This document shows positions 54,250-64,000 of a stretch of 64,000 bases of DNA, one piece after another. The DNA comes from CAWATZ01 sp963784995. GTDB lineage: Bacteria > Planctomycetota > Planctomycetia > Gemmatales > Gemmataceae. The stretch covers positions 248,001 through 312,000 of the forward strand of contig CAWATZ010000007.1 of the NCBI GenBank assembly GCA_963784995.1. The letters are read 5' to 3'. Both the position numbers and the translations under genes were made by a program. The notes beneath the pieces are model-generated. The model was not told the DNA's origin. It saw only the letters and a list, made by a program, of their open reading frames with translations, and made no database searches. Position 1 is the first letter of the stretch. The number at the start of each line of letters is the position of its first letter.

Positions 54250-55437
54250 CTACCGATATTCGTGGAACGGCACCCCGAGAACGCAGCGATCACTCCGCGT
54301 GATGGGCGTGACGCCGTGCATCACCGGCTGCAACCCATACGTTCCGCCGACCGACACCAGCCGATCGCGGGTGCAGAACAGGATCGCATCGCCCAGGCCG
54401 GCTGGCAGGACGCGGCGCTGGGACCTGTCGCTCTCCGGCACGTCGCACAGCACAAAGTCGCCGCCGCCGAAGCCGTCGCCGGTCCCGTCGGCCGAGCGCG
54501 GACTGAGGACGACGGCCAGCTGGATCGGAAAGAACACCTGACCCCGCAGATCGCGGTGCAAGGCGTTGAAGCCGCCCGGCTCGTAGCGAAGCAGGATCGG
54601 CGTCGGCGAGGATTGCCCCACGGCGTGGCAAACGTCGCGGAAGCCCTCCCACTGCTCGGGAAACAGCGTTTGCTCGCCAAGCAGACGCTGCCACTCGTTG
54701 GCGATGCGTGCGACGTGCGGATAGACCGCCCGGCGCAGGCCATCGACCACGGGCGGCGGCTGGCGGAAGTAACGGTAGGTGCCGCGGCCGTAGTCGGGCC
54801 GATCCATGACGACGGTCTTGCTGAAGCGTGCGTCATCGTGGAACCAGGAGCGCAGCAGGGCACAGGTATCCGGATCGACCAGCCCGGCCAGCAGCAGGCA
54901 GCCTTCCCGTGTCAAACGCTTGCCCAGGGTGTAGAAGTCGAGGCCGGCCAGCCGTTCTTTCCATTCCTCAAACGTCGGCCCCTCCGCCGGTTCAACGGGA
55001 AGGGTCGCGGCCGGTGGCGCCGGCGATGGAGCGGGCGGGGCGGCCTGTCCGGCGACGGCGCGGTAGGTGGCCAGGCGCTCGGCCTGGATGGGGTCATTGA
55101 GGGCGTGCTTCACGGCGCTGGTTTGCAGGGTAACGGCCTGGTCGAGCCAGCCATCCCGGAAGCGCATGGCGGCGAAGTTGGCGTACGCCTCCGCGTAATC
55201 CGGGGCCAGACTGAGGGCGGCCCGGAAGGAGCGCTCGGCCTCCAGGTCCTTGCCGTGGCGGAGCAGCAGCACGGCCTGGTCGTTCCACAGCACCGGATTG
55301 TCGGGCTGGGCCTCGACGGCCCGGCGGATGATCTTGACGGCCAGGTCGAGGTTGTCCGCGTTGGCCGCTTCCCAGGCCTCGGCGGCCAGCTTGCGCGCCC
55401 GGCGGCGGTCTTTCTCTTTCTGCTTCTTGGGATTCAT
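54250..55437 (-). CDS. TPR domain fused to a 2OG-Fe(II) oxygenase (DUF2086/Oxygenase-NA type)
   Basis: 395 residues from the ATG at 55437, which gives the basic start MNPKKQKEKDRRRARKLAAE. Two to three TPR units (~20-130) contain AVEAQPDNPVLWNDQAVLLL and ALSLAPDYAEAYANFAAMRF. A proline/alanine-rich linker (~140-165) leads to an oxygenase domain with GFNALHRDLRGQVFFPIQ (iron ligands H and D), GGGDFVLCDVPE and LQPVMHGVTPITRSDR (distal H and the 2-oxoglutarate arginine). The C-terminal domain resembles the PF09859 family, annotated as acting on damaged DNA by prediction only. The TPR part should supply a protein partner. Confidence 0.88.
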   Translation of the reverse strand: MNPKKQKEKDRRRARKLAAEAWEAANADNLDLAVKIIRRAVEAQPDNPVLWNDQAVLLLRHGKDLEAERSFRAALSLAPDYAEAYANFAAMRFRDGWLDQAVTLQTSAVKHALNDPIQAERLATYRAVAGQAAPPAPSPAPPAATLPVEPAEGPTFEEWKERLAGLDFYTLGKRLTREGCLLLAGLVDPDTCALLRSWFHDDARFSKTVVMDRPDYGRGTYRYFRQPPPVVDGLRRAVYPHVARIANEWQRLLGEQTLFPEQWEGFRDVCHAVGQSSPTPILLRYEPGGFNALHRDLRGQVFFPIQLAVVLSPRSADGTGDGFGGGDFVLCDVPESDRSQRRVLPAGLGDAILFCTRDRLVSVGGTYGLQPVMHGVTPITRSDRCVLGVPFHEYR

Positions 55438-56149
55438 GGTCTTTCTCGATGAACCTGTGCGGGCATCCACACAGGTTTCTGGCGGTATGGTCTGGGTCTG
55501 GTTGAATGCGGAGTTTACCGGCTCCCGCTCTCCCCTGCGGAGGGAGAGCAGGCCGCCCGCGAAGCGGGAGCGGATGGGCCCTAACTGAGAAAGACGCGGC
55601 TGAAGTCACGCATGTCCGAATTGTAGGCAGGTAGGCAAGAGGCCGCAAGGACCGTGCGGGGACGAATCAACGTTGCAATGTCCCGGGTGCGGCCCGAACA
55701 CTCGATCACCGGGGGTCTAATCATCTCTTGTCAGGGCGGGCCGTAATTCCTATCATACCAGGGAATTTTCTCCCCATCCCCTTTTCATGACCCGGAACGT
55801 AAATGTCCGCGTTCCAGGAGCGTATTGCTTTGTAGGGAGGTTGCCCATGCCGGCAGGGGCAACCAACCACCGGGTCAGGGAGAGAGGTTCCAGGCTGGTC
55901 TGACGGCGGTCACTCGCTTGTACGCCCCTCGCCGCCCAGGAGGGGCAGTCGTGAGCCCCGCCGAGGTCTGCGCTCGCCGGCGCGGCCCTGCGATGTCTCA
56001 TCGTTTCCGATCGGCCGGCCTCTCTCTCGCCCGGTGAGGTTCTTTCCCACATACTACTTCCCTTACCTGGGACACTCCAGAGATGGTAACATCATTCATT
56101 GATCTGTCAGGCCCGCCGGGTCCGGCGGCCCCAACTGGAGGTAGCAGCG
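55438..56149. other. 712-bp region without a convincing gene
   Basis: Both flanking genes point away, so this is a divergent promoter region. An 18-codon frame at 55849 has a good GGGAGG site, but its ATG sits inside a small GGTTGCCC/GGGGCAACC hairpin; I leave it unannotated. AT-rich sequence at 55740-55780 is the most promoter-like stretch, though I see no clear hexamer pair. Confidence 0.5.
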
Positions 56150-56410
56150 ATGAACCAGGACAGGGCAAAGCAACTCGTCGCCGAGGCAAAAAAGATCGCC
56201 CGGAAAGCTGATTCGTGGATCACTCTTTCCAACGCGCTTGCGGACCCCCAGGGCGGGTTGATTGCACAGTATTTCCCCGACCCCGCCCAGCGGCAAGAAT
56301 TCCTGGGATCGCCCGAATACGAGCAACTCAATCAGCTCCTGCTGCGAATCATCAAACGAAAGGGACTCTACCCGCACACCACTCCCAAACCGAATGGGGC
56401 CAACGGGTAA
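56150..56410 (+). CDS. Small soluble protein of unknown function (86 aa)
   Basis: It begins MNQDRAKQLVAEAKKIARKA and has the phrase DSWITLSNALADPQGGLIAQ and YFPDPAQRQEFLGSPEYEQL, a mostly helical layout. GGAGG lies 8 bases before the ATG. Proteins with the same W-x-x-(F/L)SNAL...YFP pattern occur widely as small uncharacterised ORFs; I cannot name a function. The AAA+ gene follows after 261 bp. Confidence 0.78.
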   Translation: MNQDRAKQLVAEAKKIARKADSWITLSNALADPQGGLIAQYFPDPAQRQEFLGSPEYEQLNQLLLRIIKRKGLYPHTTPKPNGANG

Positions 56411-56671
56411 AGATTTCGGTTCCTCTTCCGGGGAATCGCCAGGCCAGCACTTTCCCGGCTCTTCCCCTCCTGCCGGGGTTGTGCTGGCCGAACGCATCCG
56501 GACTCTCTATGCCAGCAGGAAGCCTCCGGACGCAGCGATCCGTCGGCGGCTCTCAGGGGTGGCAGCATCCCGCGGCCCAACCTCGGCGGCACCGGCAGGA
56601 GGCGAACCTCACCCGCCGGCATTGTCTCTTTTCAGGGAGGAAAGCGAAACCCCTTACCCCGAAAGCCACCG

Positions 56672-59600
56672 ATGCATACACCGACTTTCCCGGCAACGGA
56701 GACAATCACCCTGTTCACCACGGGAACGGCCGTGAACGAACAGCTGACGGCCGAGCGGCAGCGGGTCGAACAGCTGGCCCGGCAACTGGGCCTGGCCCCG
56801 GCACAGCTCTCGGCCGTGCAGGCGGTCATGACCTGGGCCCTCTTTTTGCAAGCCGACCACACATCGGAAGTACGCGAGTCGCTCCGCACTTACCTCGACG
56901 TGATGGGTTATCTGCCGGCCGACCGCAAGGTCGTCGCCAGCGCCGAACGAAGCAAGACCAGCGTGGACGACGCCGTGCCGGCGCTGCTGGAGGGCTTCAC
57001 CCAGGGCACCCTCGACGTGGAGGCATTTCTCGGAAGTCGATGCGGAGCAGCTGGCCCGGCGGTTCCCGGGGCCGACCCGGTCGCAGATCGAGTTGCTGCA
57101 AGCGATCCTCCGGCACCAGCGGGCCCTCGACGAGGCCGACCTGCGCGACCTGCTCGCCCAGTTCCCCTTCGCGGTCACGCCGGTCAACTTCTTCGGCCGC
57201 TTCATCGCCGGCGGCTGCGACGATCCCCGCAAGGGCATCCGCTATCTGCGCCTGTGTACGCCCTTCTTTGTCCGCCTGCGCTCGCTGCTGGAAGGACTGT
57301 CCAACGACCGTTTCCGCTTCCTGGTCATTCAGGGCATCAATGCGGCCAAGGAGTATGAATCCGACGAAGCCGAGGAACCCCCTGCCGGCACGGCGGAGAC
57401 TGCCCAGCAGCAGCTTGCCAGGGCTGCGACGGCCGTGACGCCGCTGGACAAGGACGCGGTGGACCTGCTGCATGCGGCGATCGACACGGCCCACGATTTT
57501 GTCGGCGGCCCGGACCCAAGCATCCCGACGCCGCTGGTGGTCGTCAAGGTTCCGGAGTTGCCGGGTTTCATCGCCGACCACGTGGACAGGGACGAGCAGG
57601 GGCAGCTGGCGGCGGAGCTGATCGATTGGTTCTTGACCGGCAACGGCGACGGCGCCCTGCTGCGGCGCAAGGCGCTCCACGTCGAGACGGAGCGGGACTA
57701 TCGCAAGTCCAGGCGGGAGCTGCGGCAGACGCGGGCCAAACGCAAGAAGCACCATCAGAGCGCCCCGGGCGACGACGAATCCAAGAAGGCGATGTCAATC
57801 TGGGAGCGCGAGGACGCCAAGCTGGCCAAGCGGATCGAGGAGCTGGAGAACAAGATCAAGCAGGCCGACCGCGACCGGGCCCGGCGGAAGACGATCCTGC
57901 AGCAGCTGGACTCGGAGTCCAGCCAGGGCCGCATCCGCAAGTTCCGCGAGGAGACGGCGAAGGCGGTCCGGGAAAAGAAACGCCTCGTCTTCAGTTTGCT
58001 GGGGACCGCCGACGGGACGGTGTTCTGCAAGTACCTCGACCGGGCCTTCTCGATCGGCTCCGACCGCTCGCGCCAGGGCGTCAAGTGGCTGCGGCAGGCG
58101 TCGTTCCTGCTCAGCCCCGCCGCAGCCATGGCCCTGCGCGGCAACCGCGTCCAGGGCTTTGGCAGCAGCGTCGAGCAGCAGCTCCGCGAGTTCCCCATCG
58201 TGCCCGCCCAGCTGGGGCCAAGCTTGCGCTTCATCCTGGAGCGCATCCTCCCCGAGAAGATCGACCCCAAGGTGAGCATGCTCATCGACGCGCTGCGGAC
58301 CCACGTCCGGCTGCCCGGCGTCGCGGAGCGCAAGCACTTCACCTATCTGGTCCGCAAGTGGAGCGGCAAGAAGGACCCGAAGCCGGACGACTACTTGCGG
58401 TATGCGTTCGAGCACGCGGCCTATCTCGGCGAGCCGGACCTGCAGGCCATCCTGCTGATCCTGCGCGAGCTGGGCTTCTCCGACGTGCCGGCCCGGTGCA
58501 AGGAGCTGTCGGCGGAGCGCTTCAATCATGCCCCCGCCATCCTGACGCAGTTTCAGGTCTACGCCCAGTCGTATCGGCCCAACAAGCTCGGCACGCTGCC
58601 GGCCGTCTTCCGCGACATCGCCACGCTGAACGACTACCGCACGCTGCACCTGGACGCCTTCGGCATGGCCGAGGAGGTCAAGGTCCTGGAACGGCACCTG
58701 ATCAGCCGGGGCATCGTCTGCATCGTGGACACGACCAACTTCCATCCGGAGCTGGGTGCGGTGGTGATGGAGGAGAAGATCAAGGACGACGTCGAGAAGA
58801 CCCGCGAGGTCTGGGGCGATTACGTCCGGCCGCACGAGCGGCTGGTGCGGTCGTTTGCCCGCCGGCTGATGGAGGACAACGTCAGCGAGGAGCTGCGCAA
58901 CCACTCGCTGGTGTGCGTCCGCAAGCCGGGCAAGCTCGACAAGATCTGGGAGATGCTGATCCGCAAGTTCCTCGGCATCGACATGAACCTGACGCCGGAC
59001 CTGGGCCTGATCAACAAGGTGCTGTCCGACCTGACGCTGCACGACGAGAACGTCATCCTGGTCGTCGATGCCGACTCGGTCAAGGACCTGGAGCAGTACC
59101 GCCAGTTCGTCGGCCTGCTGCAGCGTTATCGCATCAAGGTGATCCTGCGCATGCGCGAGCCGCTGCCGGGCCTGCCGCAGGTGCTGATCCAGCCGTTCAT
59201 GGACGACGAGATCCCCGATCGGCTGCTGGTCGAGGAGCCGGCCCTGCGCCGCAAGCTGGGCCTGGAGGAGCCGATCGAGCCGGACATCTTTGAGTTCGCC
59301 GCGGCCCTGGTAAAGCGGACGCGCCGGCCGGACCAGGACAACCTGAACCTGGTGCTGCACACGCTCAACGGGGCGGCCCAGCACGCCCGCATGGAGGGCT
59401 ATCGCGGCCTGACCGAGCAGGACGTGGCCGCGGCCGCCCCGTCGATCTTCCACCTGCCCGACGGCGAGCAGATCCGCCACCGCAAGGGGGCCGTGGACAA
59501 GTTCCTGGCCCGGGCCCCGTTCGAGGTGCTAGGCCAGGAGCAGGCCATCCGCACCATCGGCCACCGGATGAAGAGCCACGTGCTGGGCGTCCGCGACGTG

Positions 59601-60563
59601 GATCGACCGCTGGCCCTGCTGCTACCCGGCCCGACCGGCGTCGGCAAGACCGAGCTGATGATGAAGTTCGCCCTGGCGATGAACATGCCCTTCTTCCACG
59701 TCGAGGGGGCCCAGTTCTCCGAGTCGCACACGGTGGCCCGGCTGATCGGTTCGCCGAGCGGCTACGTCGGTCCGGACAAGGGCATCCTGTACGTCTTCGC
59801 CGAGGACAATGCCTCGGCCATCGTCTTCTTCGACGAGATCGAGAAGATGCATCCAGACGTCTACACGGCGCTGATGAACTATTTCGACGCCGCCATCCTC
59901 ACCGCCGGCAACGGCGAGACAGTGCGTCGGCCCGGCCACGTCATCGTCGGCGCGGCCAACGCCGGCGCCGAACGGCTGCACCGCCACATGACTGAGCGCC
60001 AGGTCAAGGACTTGCTGGCCGAGGCGTTCACCGACCGCTACGGCAACAGGCGGCCCGAGCTGGTGCGCCGCTTCGAGGCGATCCCGATGCTGGCCCTGGA
60101 GAAGGAACACTTCGTGGAGGTGCTGCGCTCGAGCTTGCACACGCTGGGCAAGCGCTTCGGCTTCATCAACGCCAACCTGCGTCTGGTCGGCGTGGACGAC
60201 AGCGCGGTGGAGATGCTCTACGAGGCATCGCGCGAGGTGTGCGCCTACAGCGAGGAAGGGTTCCGCAAGATCGGTTTCAGCGACGGGACTCCGGGGGTGC
60301 GCATCCGCACGCCGGTCCAGCTGGCGGCGGAGCAGGACTTGTTCTTCGACATGCGGCACGTCAGCCGGGCCTTCGAGCAGCTCGGCGGCGAGTCGGTGCG
60401 GCAGTTCGCGGAGGAGCAGTACGACCACGGCTGGCACAAGCGACGGCAGAACCCGCGGCAGGTGACGCTGGTCGGCGACCCCGTGCGCGGGCGGATTATG
60501 CTGGTCGATGTGAAGGAGCTGAACGGGCAGACGCACAACGAGCGGCGGGAGGCTATTGTGTAG
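56672..60563 (+). CDS. Giant ClpB-like AAA+ protein with degenerate first ATPase module (one indel)
   Basis: About 1296 residues after correcting one extra G at ~57034 (EAFL should continue EVDAEQLARRFPGPTRSQIE). The N-terminal ~330 residues are unfamiliar. A charged coiled coil follows (~330-430: RRELRQTRAKRKK, KRIEELENKIKQADRDRARR). Then comes a region resembling a ClpB first AAA module but without a Walker A (VILVVDADSVKDLEQYRQFV, KVILRMREPLP). The C-terminal AAA_2 module is complete, with GPTGVGKT (~986), FFDEIEKMHPDVYTALMNYF, SGYVGPDKG and sensor VGAANAG. The product should be an ATP-driven remodeller of proteins. GGAGG stands before the ATG region at some distance. It heads a locus with AIPR and helicase genes, but those differ in composition and may not be functionally linked. 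Confidence 0.82.
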
Positions 60564-60757
60564 CGGGTGAAAATCAGGAATCAGGGGAATCAGGGCATCA
60601 TTCCCAATCGGCCCTTGATCTTGGGAGTCGGACCTTGTACCCTGACTCATACCTTCGTCGGAGGGACGCCAGCACGCATGTGTCATGCGGCTCAGGCCCG
60701 GCGACAGGATTCCAATCAAGTCGGGTAGTCCCGCACCCGCAGACCAAGGAGTTCGCC

Positions 60758-62005
60758 GTGAGCGAATCTGCTACCGCTTCGTTCGAGCCCATCATTATCC
60801 GCTTTCCCCATGCCAAGGACGACCTCCGTCGGATTCCCATCAAGGACGGAGAAAACGAGTTTGCTCTCTACCGGATCAGCCCGGTCATTCTGCACTGGCC
60901 TGCGGAGCAGATCCCGGACACGGTCAATCCCCGCAGCCACAAAGAAGAGTGCCTCAAGACTAAGGTGGCACGAGACATTGAGAAGACGCTGCGGGACGAA
61001 CCTGAGGACTTCTGGCTGGCCAACCGCGGCGGGTTCCTGCTTGCCGACCGGGTGAAATTCGACCCCGACCGCGGGCAGGTTGAGATCACCCTCACCGACG
61101 AAGACCTGCACGGATTGGCCGACGGGGCTACCACCAACGCGGTCATGGCCAAGCTCCGAAACGAGTGGCAGAGGTCGAAGGAGGAAACGCTCCGTGCCGC
61201 CCTTGCCACGGCCCGGTTCAATCTCGATGTGGTCGTCGGGTTGACCGACCACAACCGCATCGCCAAGCTGATTCAGGGGCGTAACCGGAGCATCCCTGTC
61301 AAGGAATGGTCGCTTAACGACTTCAAGGGAGAGTTCGACTGGCTGAAGGCTCTCATCGACCGTAAGGGTGGTCCGTTCCGCGACAAGATCGGCTGGGAGG
61401 AGAACGCTTCGGCAGACGTGTCGGTGCTTGACCTGATCAGCCTGATGACCCTGTTCCACCCGGACTATGACGGACGGGCCGGCCGTCGCCTGGCGGCCCC
61501 GACAGTTGCCTATTCCAGTAAGGGGACTGCGGACCGTCGGCTCACGAACCGGGACATGGCTTCGGGCTTTCGGACCCTCACGCCGGTGCTTGAAGACATC
61601 CTTCGGCTACACGACCATGTGTACGCCGGTTTTGAACCAGCCTACGAGCGGTACAACAAGGAAGTCTACAACAAGGGAGCGAAGGCCGGTAAGCGGCGAG
61701 GGATCGAGCGGCGGAATACCCACTTGCCACTAACCGGTATGGTGTCTGAATACCGGGTGGATAAGGGCCTCATCTTCCCACTCCTCGCCGCCCACCGGGC
61801 TCTACTGCGGTTCGACTCCGGGACAACTGCGTGGCGGACCGACCCCCACAAGTTCTTCGACGAGTATGGCTCGGACCTTGTCGGGCTACTGATCGAGGAG
61901 TATGAGAAACTCGGGAAGAACCCGGCTTCGACGGGCAAGAACCGGTCCGTGTACGTCAACCTGCACACCCAGGCCAAGTTGTTCCTGACCGAAGCAGTCC
62001 ACTAG
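60758..62005 (+). CDS. AIPR-type abortive phage infection protein
   Basis: 415 residues from GTG at 60758, selected because AAGGAG lies six bases upstream. The stretch FWLANRGGFLLADRVKFD at ~85-102 followed by EITLTDEDLHGLADGATTNA matches the core of the AIPR family (N-x-G-x-x-x-x-A-D then an NGxQT-like segment). AIPR proteins occur in phage-defence and restriction-type operons, including the MORC/Z1 systems. The rest has no clear catalytic motif. Its codon choice looks less GC-biased than the AAA+ gene before it. 121 bp separate it from the helicase gene, with which it probably forms a defence unit. Confidence 0.68.
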   Translation: MSESATASFEPIIIRFPHAKDDLRRIPIKDGENEFALYRISPVILHWPAEQIPDTVNPRSHKEECLKTKVARDIEKTLRDEPEDFWLANRGGFLLADRVKFDPDRGQVEITLTDEDLHGLADGATTNAVMAKLRNEWQRSKEETLRAALATARFNLDVVVGLTDHNRIAKLIQGRNRSIPVKEWSLNDFKGEFDWLKALIDRKGGPFRDKIGWEENASADVSVLDLISLMTLFHPDYDGRAGRRLAAPTVAYSSKGTADRRLTNRDMASGFRTLTPVLEDILRLHDHVYAGFEPAYERYNKEVYNKGAKAGKRRGIERRNTHLPLTGMVSEYRVDKGLIFPLLAAHRALLRFDSGTTAWRTDPHKFFDEYGSDLVGLLIEEYEKLGKNPASTGKNRSVYVNLHTQAKLFLTEAVH

Positions 62006-62126
62006 CCGATGCCCAGTTGTATACGGACCTCCGGCCACTACCGCAATGATGACGGGATAATAGCGCTGCCTGAACTGGTGTCTATATTCCCAGCCTCCGC
62101 ATTTTCCGGTGTTTAGGAGATCGTCC

Positions 62127-63866
62127 ATGAAGATCTTTCCGTCGGCCGACGACATTTCGACGACAGCGCAGTTGCTGTCAGGACGCTATGACTTATCACC
62201 GCAGTTGCTCGGCCGGTTGTTCGGCCAGGATCTGCGCAACCAGGCGAATGAGATTCTTCGGCGGATGAGCCATGACCGTCTCGATACGCGGACCTTGGCC
62301 GATCTTCTCATCCGTCGGCGGGGGGCAGAGTTATTCGGCGGGGCTGATGAAGACATCCGCGAACTGCGCTGTCGGATTCTCAAGGGGCTCGATGACGAGG
62401 TAATCGCTGGTCTGTTCGCGCGGTTCGGCCTTGCGGACTCGTTGATCACGGTTCCTGCGCGGATGGTCACCCCGCTGGCCGAGAAGAGATGGCATGCCGG
62501 TGGGCAATGGCCGCGAGCGTTTGTCCGCGCCGCTGGCTTCCCGGAGATTTTCGCGGGTGTAGTTCAGCGGGAATCGGCCCCCACAGTCGAGGACATCGAG
62601 CCACGGACAGTCCCTCCCGACCTGGCCGATTACCAAAAGGATTTGAAAGAGCGCATGCTCGCCGTCCTTAACCAGGAGGGGAATAAGACGCGGTGCATGG
62701 TCACCCTACCCACCGGGGGCGGCAAGACCCGAGTGGCGGTGGAATCGTTCATTGATTGGATGGAGCCTCGGTTCTCCGAAGGAAGGTACATGCTCTGGGT
62801 GGCCCAAAGCGAGGAGTTGTGTGAACAAGCGATCACATGCATCCGACAGATGTGGTCCGCTCGCCCGTTCGTCGAGTCGCTTCGCGTGTATCGATTCTTC
62901 GGGGCGCGCGACGTGGTGCCCGACACTCTCCGAGGCGGAGCTGTCGTCGCGAGCATCCAGCAACTACACTCCCGAATCAAATCCGGCGACCAAGTGGTGA
63001 GGGAAATCATCCGAAATACCGGCGCGATGATCATCGACGAAGCCCACCGTGCTGCGACCGAGATGTACGACCGGCTGTTTGAGGTTGCATCGGAATTGTG
63101 TGGGCTAGATCTGTTCCCAATCTGCGGCTTGACAGCAACTCCCGGTCGGGCCGGCGGCGACTGGGACCAGCGGACGGTGGACTTGGCCCGCCGGTTCCAA
63201 GTCCACCTGATTCAGCCACACTTGGGAGCGGAGTACGACTCCGATCCTCTCTGCTACTTTCGCGAACGAGGTTACTTGGCCCGGGCACGCCACATTGTCT
63301 GCGAGTCTGGGCAGGAGTACGAATTGACCGATCGCGAGTTGGAGCAACAGGAATGGGAGGGTGACCTCCCGGAACGGTTTCGGAACCGCCTGGCGGCGGA
63401 CTCAGCTCGGAATGAGCGAATCCTTCGTCGCCTTCTTCGCCTACCACACGGCAGTTCGGTACTGGTGTACTGCTGCACGGTTGAACACGCATACTTCTTG
63501 TCCGCTTTGCTGTCTCGGCTCGGCCGCCATGCTGGGGCGATCTCATCCGACACCCCAATCACTATTCGCCGTGGGTTGATTCAGGAGTTCAAGGAAAAAG
63601 GGCTCGATTTTCTCTGTAACTACAGCGTGCTCACCACCGGGTTCGACGCCCCGAAGACTTCGCATGTCGTGCTCTGTCGGCCGACTACGAGTCCCGTCCT
63701 TTACGAACAGATCGTCGGCCGAGGACTTCGAGGGCCAGTATTCGGAGGGACAGAGGAGTGTGAGATCATTGACTTCGCGGACACGATTCTGCGGCTCGGT
63801 CCGCCGCTCGCGTATGCTCGATTTAACTTCCTATGGTCCTCGAACGTCACCGAGGACGGCGAGTAA
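62127..63866 (+). CDS. Superfamily II DEAH-box helicase, restriction/defence type
   Basis: 579 residues from the ATG at 62127 (TTAGGAG upstream). An N-terminal ~165-residue region of helical character precedes the helicase core: Walker A MVTLPTGGGKTRV (~196), motif Ia VAQSEELCEQ, DEAH (IIDEAHRAATEMYD, ~303), motif III GLTATPGR, then SVLVYCCTVEHA, SVLTTGFDAPKTSHVVL and motif VI QIVGRGLRGP (~530). The layout is close to RadD/type I restriction and defence helicases, without a nuclease domain of its own. A nuclease partner could be further right. It follows the AIPR gene on the same strand. Confidence 0.9.
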   Translation: MKIFPSADDISTTAQLLSGRYDLSPQLLGRLFGQDLRNQANEILRRMSHDRLDTRTLADLLIRRRGAELFGGADEDIRELRCRILKGLDDEVIAGLFARFGLADSLITVPARMVTPLAEKRWHAGGQWPRAFVRAAGFPEIFAGVVQRESAPTVEDIEPRTVPPDLADYQKDLKERMLAVLNQEGNKTRCMVTLPTGGGKTRVAVESFIDWMEPRFSEGRYMLWVAQSEELCEQAITCIRQMWSARPFVESLRVYRFFGARDVVPDTLRGGAVVASIQQLHSRIKSGDQVVREIIRNTGAMIIDEAHRAATEMYDRLFEVASELCGLDLFPICGLTATPGRAGGDWDQRTVDLARRFQVHLIQPHLGAEYDSDPLCYFRERGYLARARHIVCESGQEYELTDRELEQQEWEGDLPERFRNRLAADSARNERILRRLLRLPHGSSVLVYCCTVEHAYFLSALLSRLGRHAGAISSDTPITIRRGLIQEFKEKGLDFLCNYSVLTTGFDAPKTSHVVLCRPTTSPVLYEQIVGRGLRGPVFGGTEECEIIDFADTILRLGPPLAYARFNFLWSSNVTEDGE

Positions 63867-64000
63867 CCCGGCACATGGCTTTCCTGACCCCGTTCGAGGT
63901 GCTGGGCTAGGGGAATGCCAACCGGATTCACGCCTGGAAGCGCTGGGATTCGACAATCGCTTTCCCTTACACCGAGGCCGAACGCGAACGCGCCGACCGC
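63867..64000. other. Window edge, possible start of another gene or a gene remnant
   Basis: After the helicase stop there is a 12-codon frame at 63876 (MAFLTPFEVLG). Beyond its TAG an open frame reads NANRIHAWKRWDSTIAFPYT and continues off the window. It has no start codon after that stop, so it is either a broken gene or an assembly indel. No further call is possible. Confidence 0.4.

Noticed and set aside
53076..54293. Long upstream start for the lipoprotein gene at 54293
   Set aside because: The extra residues come from translating the 54093-54221 palindrome; a proper signal peptide with lipobox begins at 54005.
55849..55905. 18-codon gene with a GGGAGG site
   Set aside because: Too short to support, and its start lies inside a small hairpin.

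Overview
The window looks like chromosomal DNA of a planctomycete, most probably Gemmataceae or a close relative (inferred from gene content; I could not run a search). The signs are high GC, an N-methylated DUF1559 protein with a tiny lipoprotein beside it, a DUF1573 protein, and three large secreted proteins that carry the planctomycete LE.LE.R-type N-terminal sorting signal in place of an ordinary leader.

Layout. 1-2515: 3' part of an RND efflux pump. 3233-18871: one uninterrupted gene for a 5212-residue repeat-built secreted protein ending in a zinc-protease motif. 18975-22659 (minus): a duplicated beta-helix surface protein. 23049-34795: a signalling block with a hybrid kinase, DUF1559 protein plus lipoprotein, an RsbW-like ATPase, a very large multi-PAS hybrid kinase, a small beta-rich secreted protein and an NtrC-type sigma-54 activator. 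34857-38429 (minus): an mlaE-mlaF-mlaD lipid-transport operon, preceded by an M50 membrane protease. 39967-41500: a DUF2203-like and a DUF1573 protein around a shared terminator. 41640-45961 (minus): an operon of two APC amino-acid permeases and a mandelate-racemase-type enzyme. 46019-50020: dtd, small proteins, a PLD nuclease-like protein, tRNA-Cys and a VWA protein. 50035-52524 (minus): a hybrid kinase whose membrane domain carries all seven residues known to matter for ethylene binding in plant ETR1. 53010-56410: a lipoprotein, a TPR-2OG oxygenase fusion and small proteins. 56672-63866: a giant ClpB-like AAA+ protein, an AIPR-type abortive-infection protein and a superfamily II helicase, a likely defence locus whose last two genes read as lower in GC.

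Two themes cut across the window. First, it is dense in short palindromic elements of several unrelated families. Three different ones sit in frame inside the single kinase gene 27536-31237, and the GACAAGGT family also forms the 3' ends of two other signalling genes, so these elements behave like coding-sequence-tolerated palindromes. Second, at least eight genes or gene junctions show single-base frameshifts with clean coding continuation in the next frame. This many, mostly in G/C runs, points to indel errors in the assembly rather than to pseudogenes, and I annotate those loci as single genes.

Regulation. Two sites with an identical 19-base core matching the sigma-54 -24/-12 consensus precede the beta-helix gene and the RsbW-like gene, and a GAFTGA-containing activator is encoded nearby.
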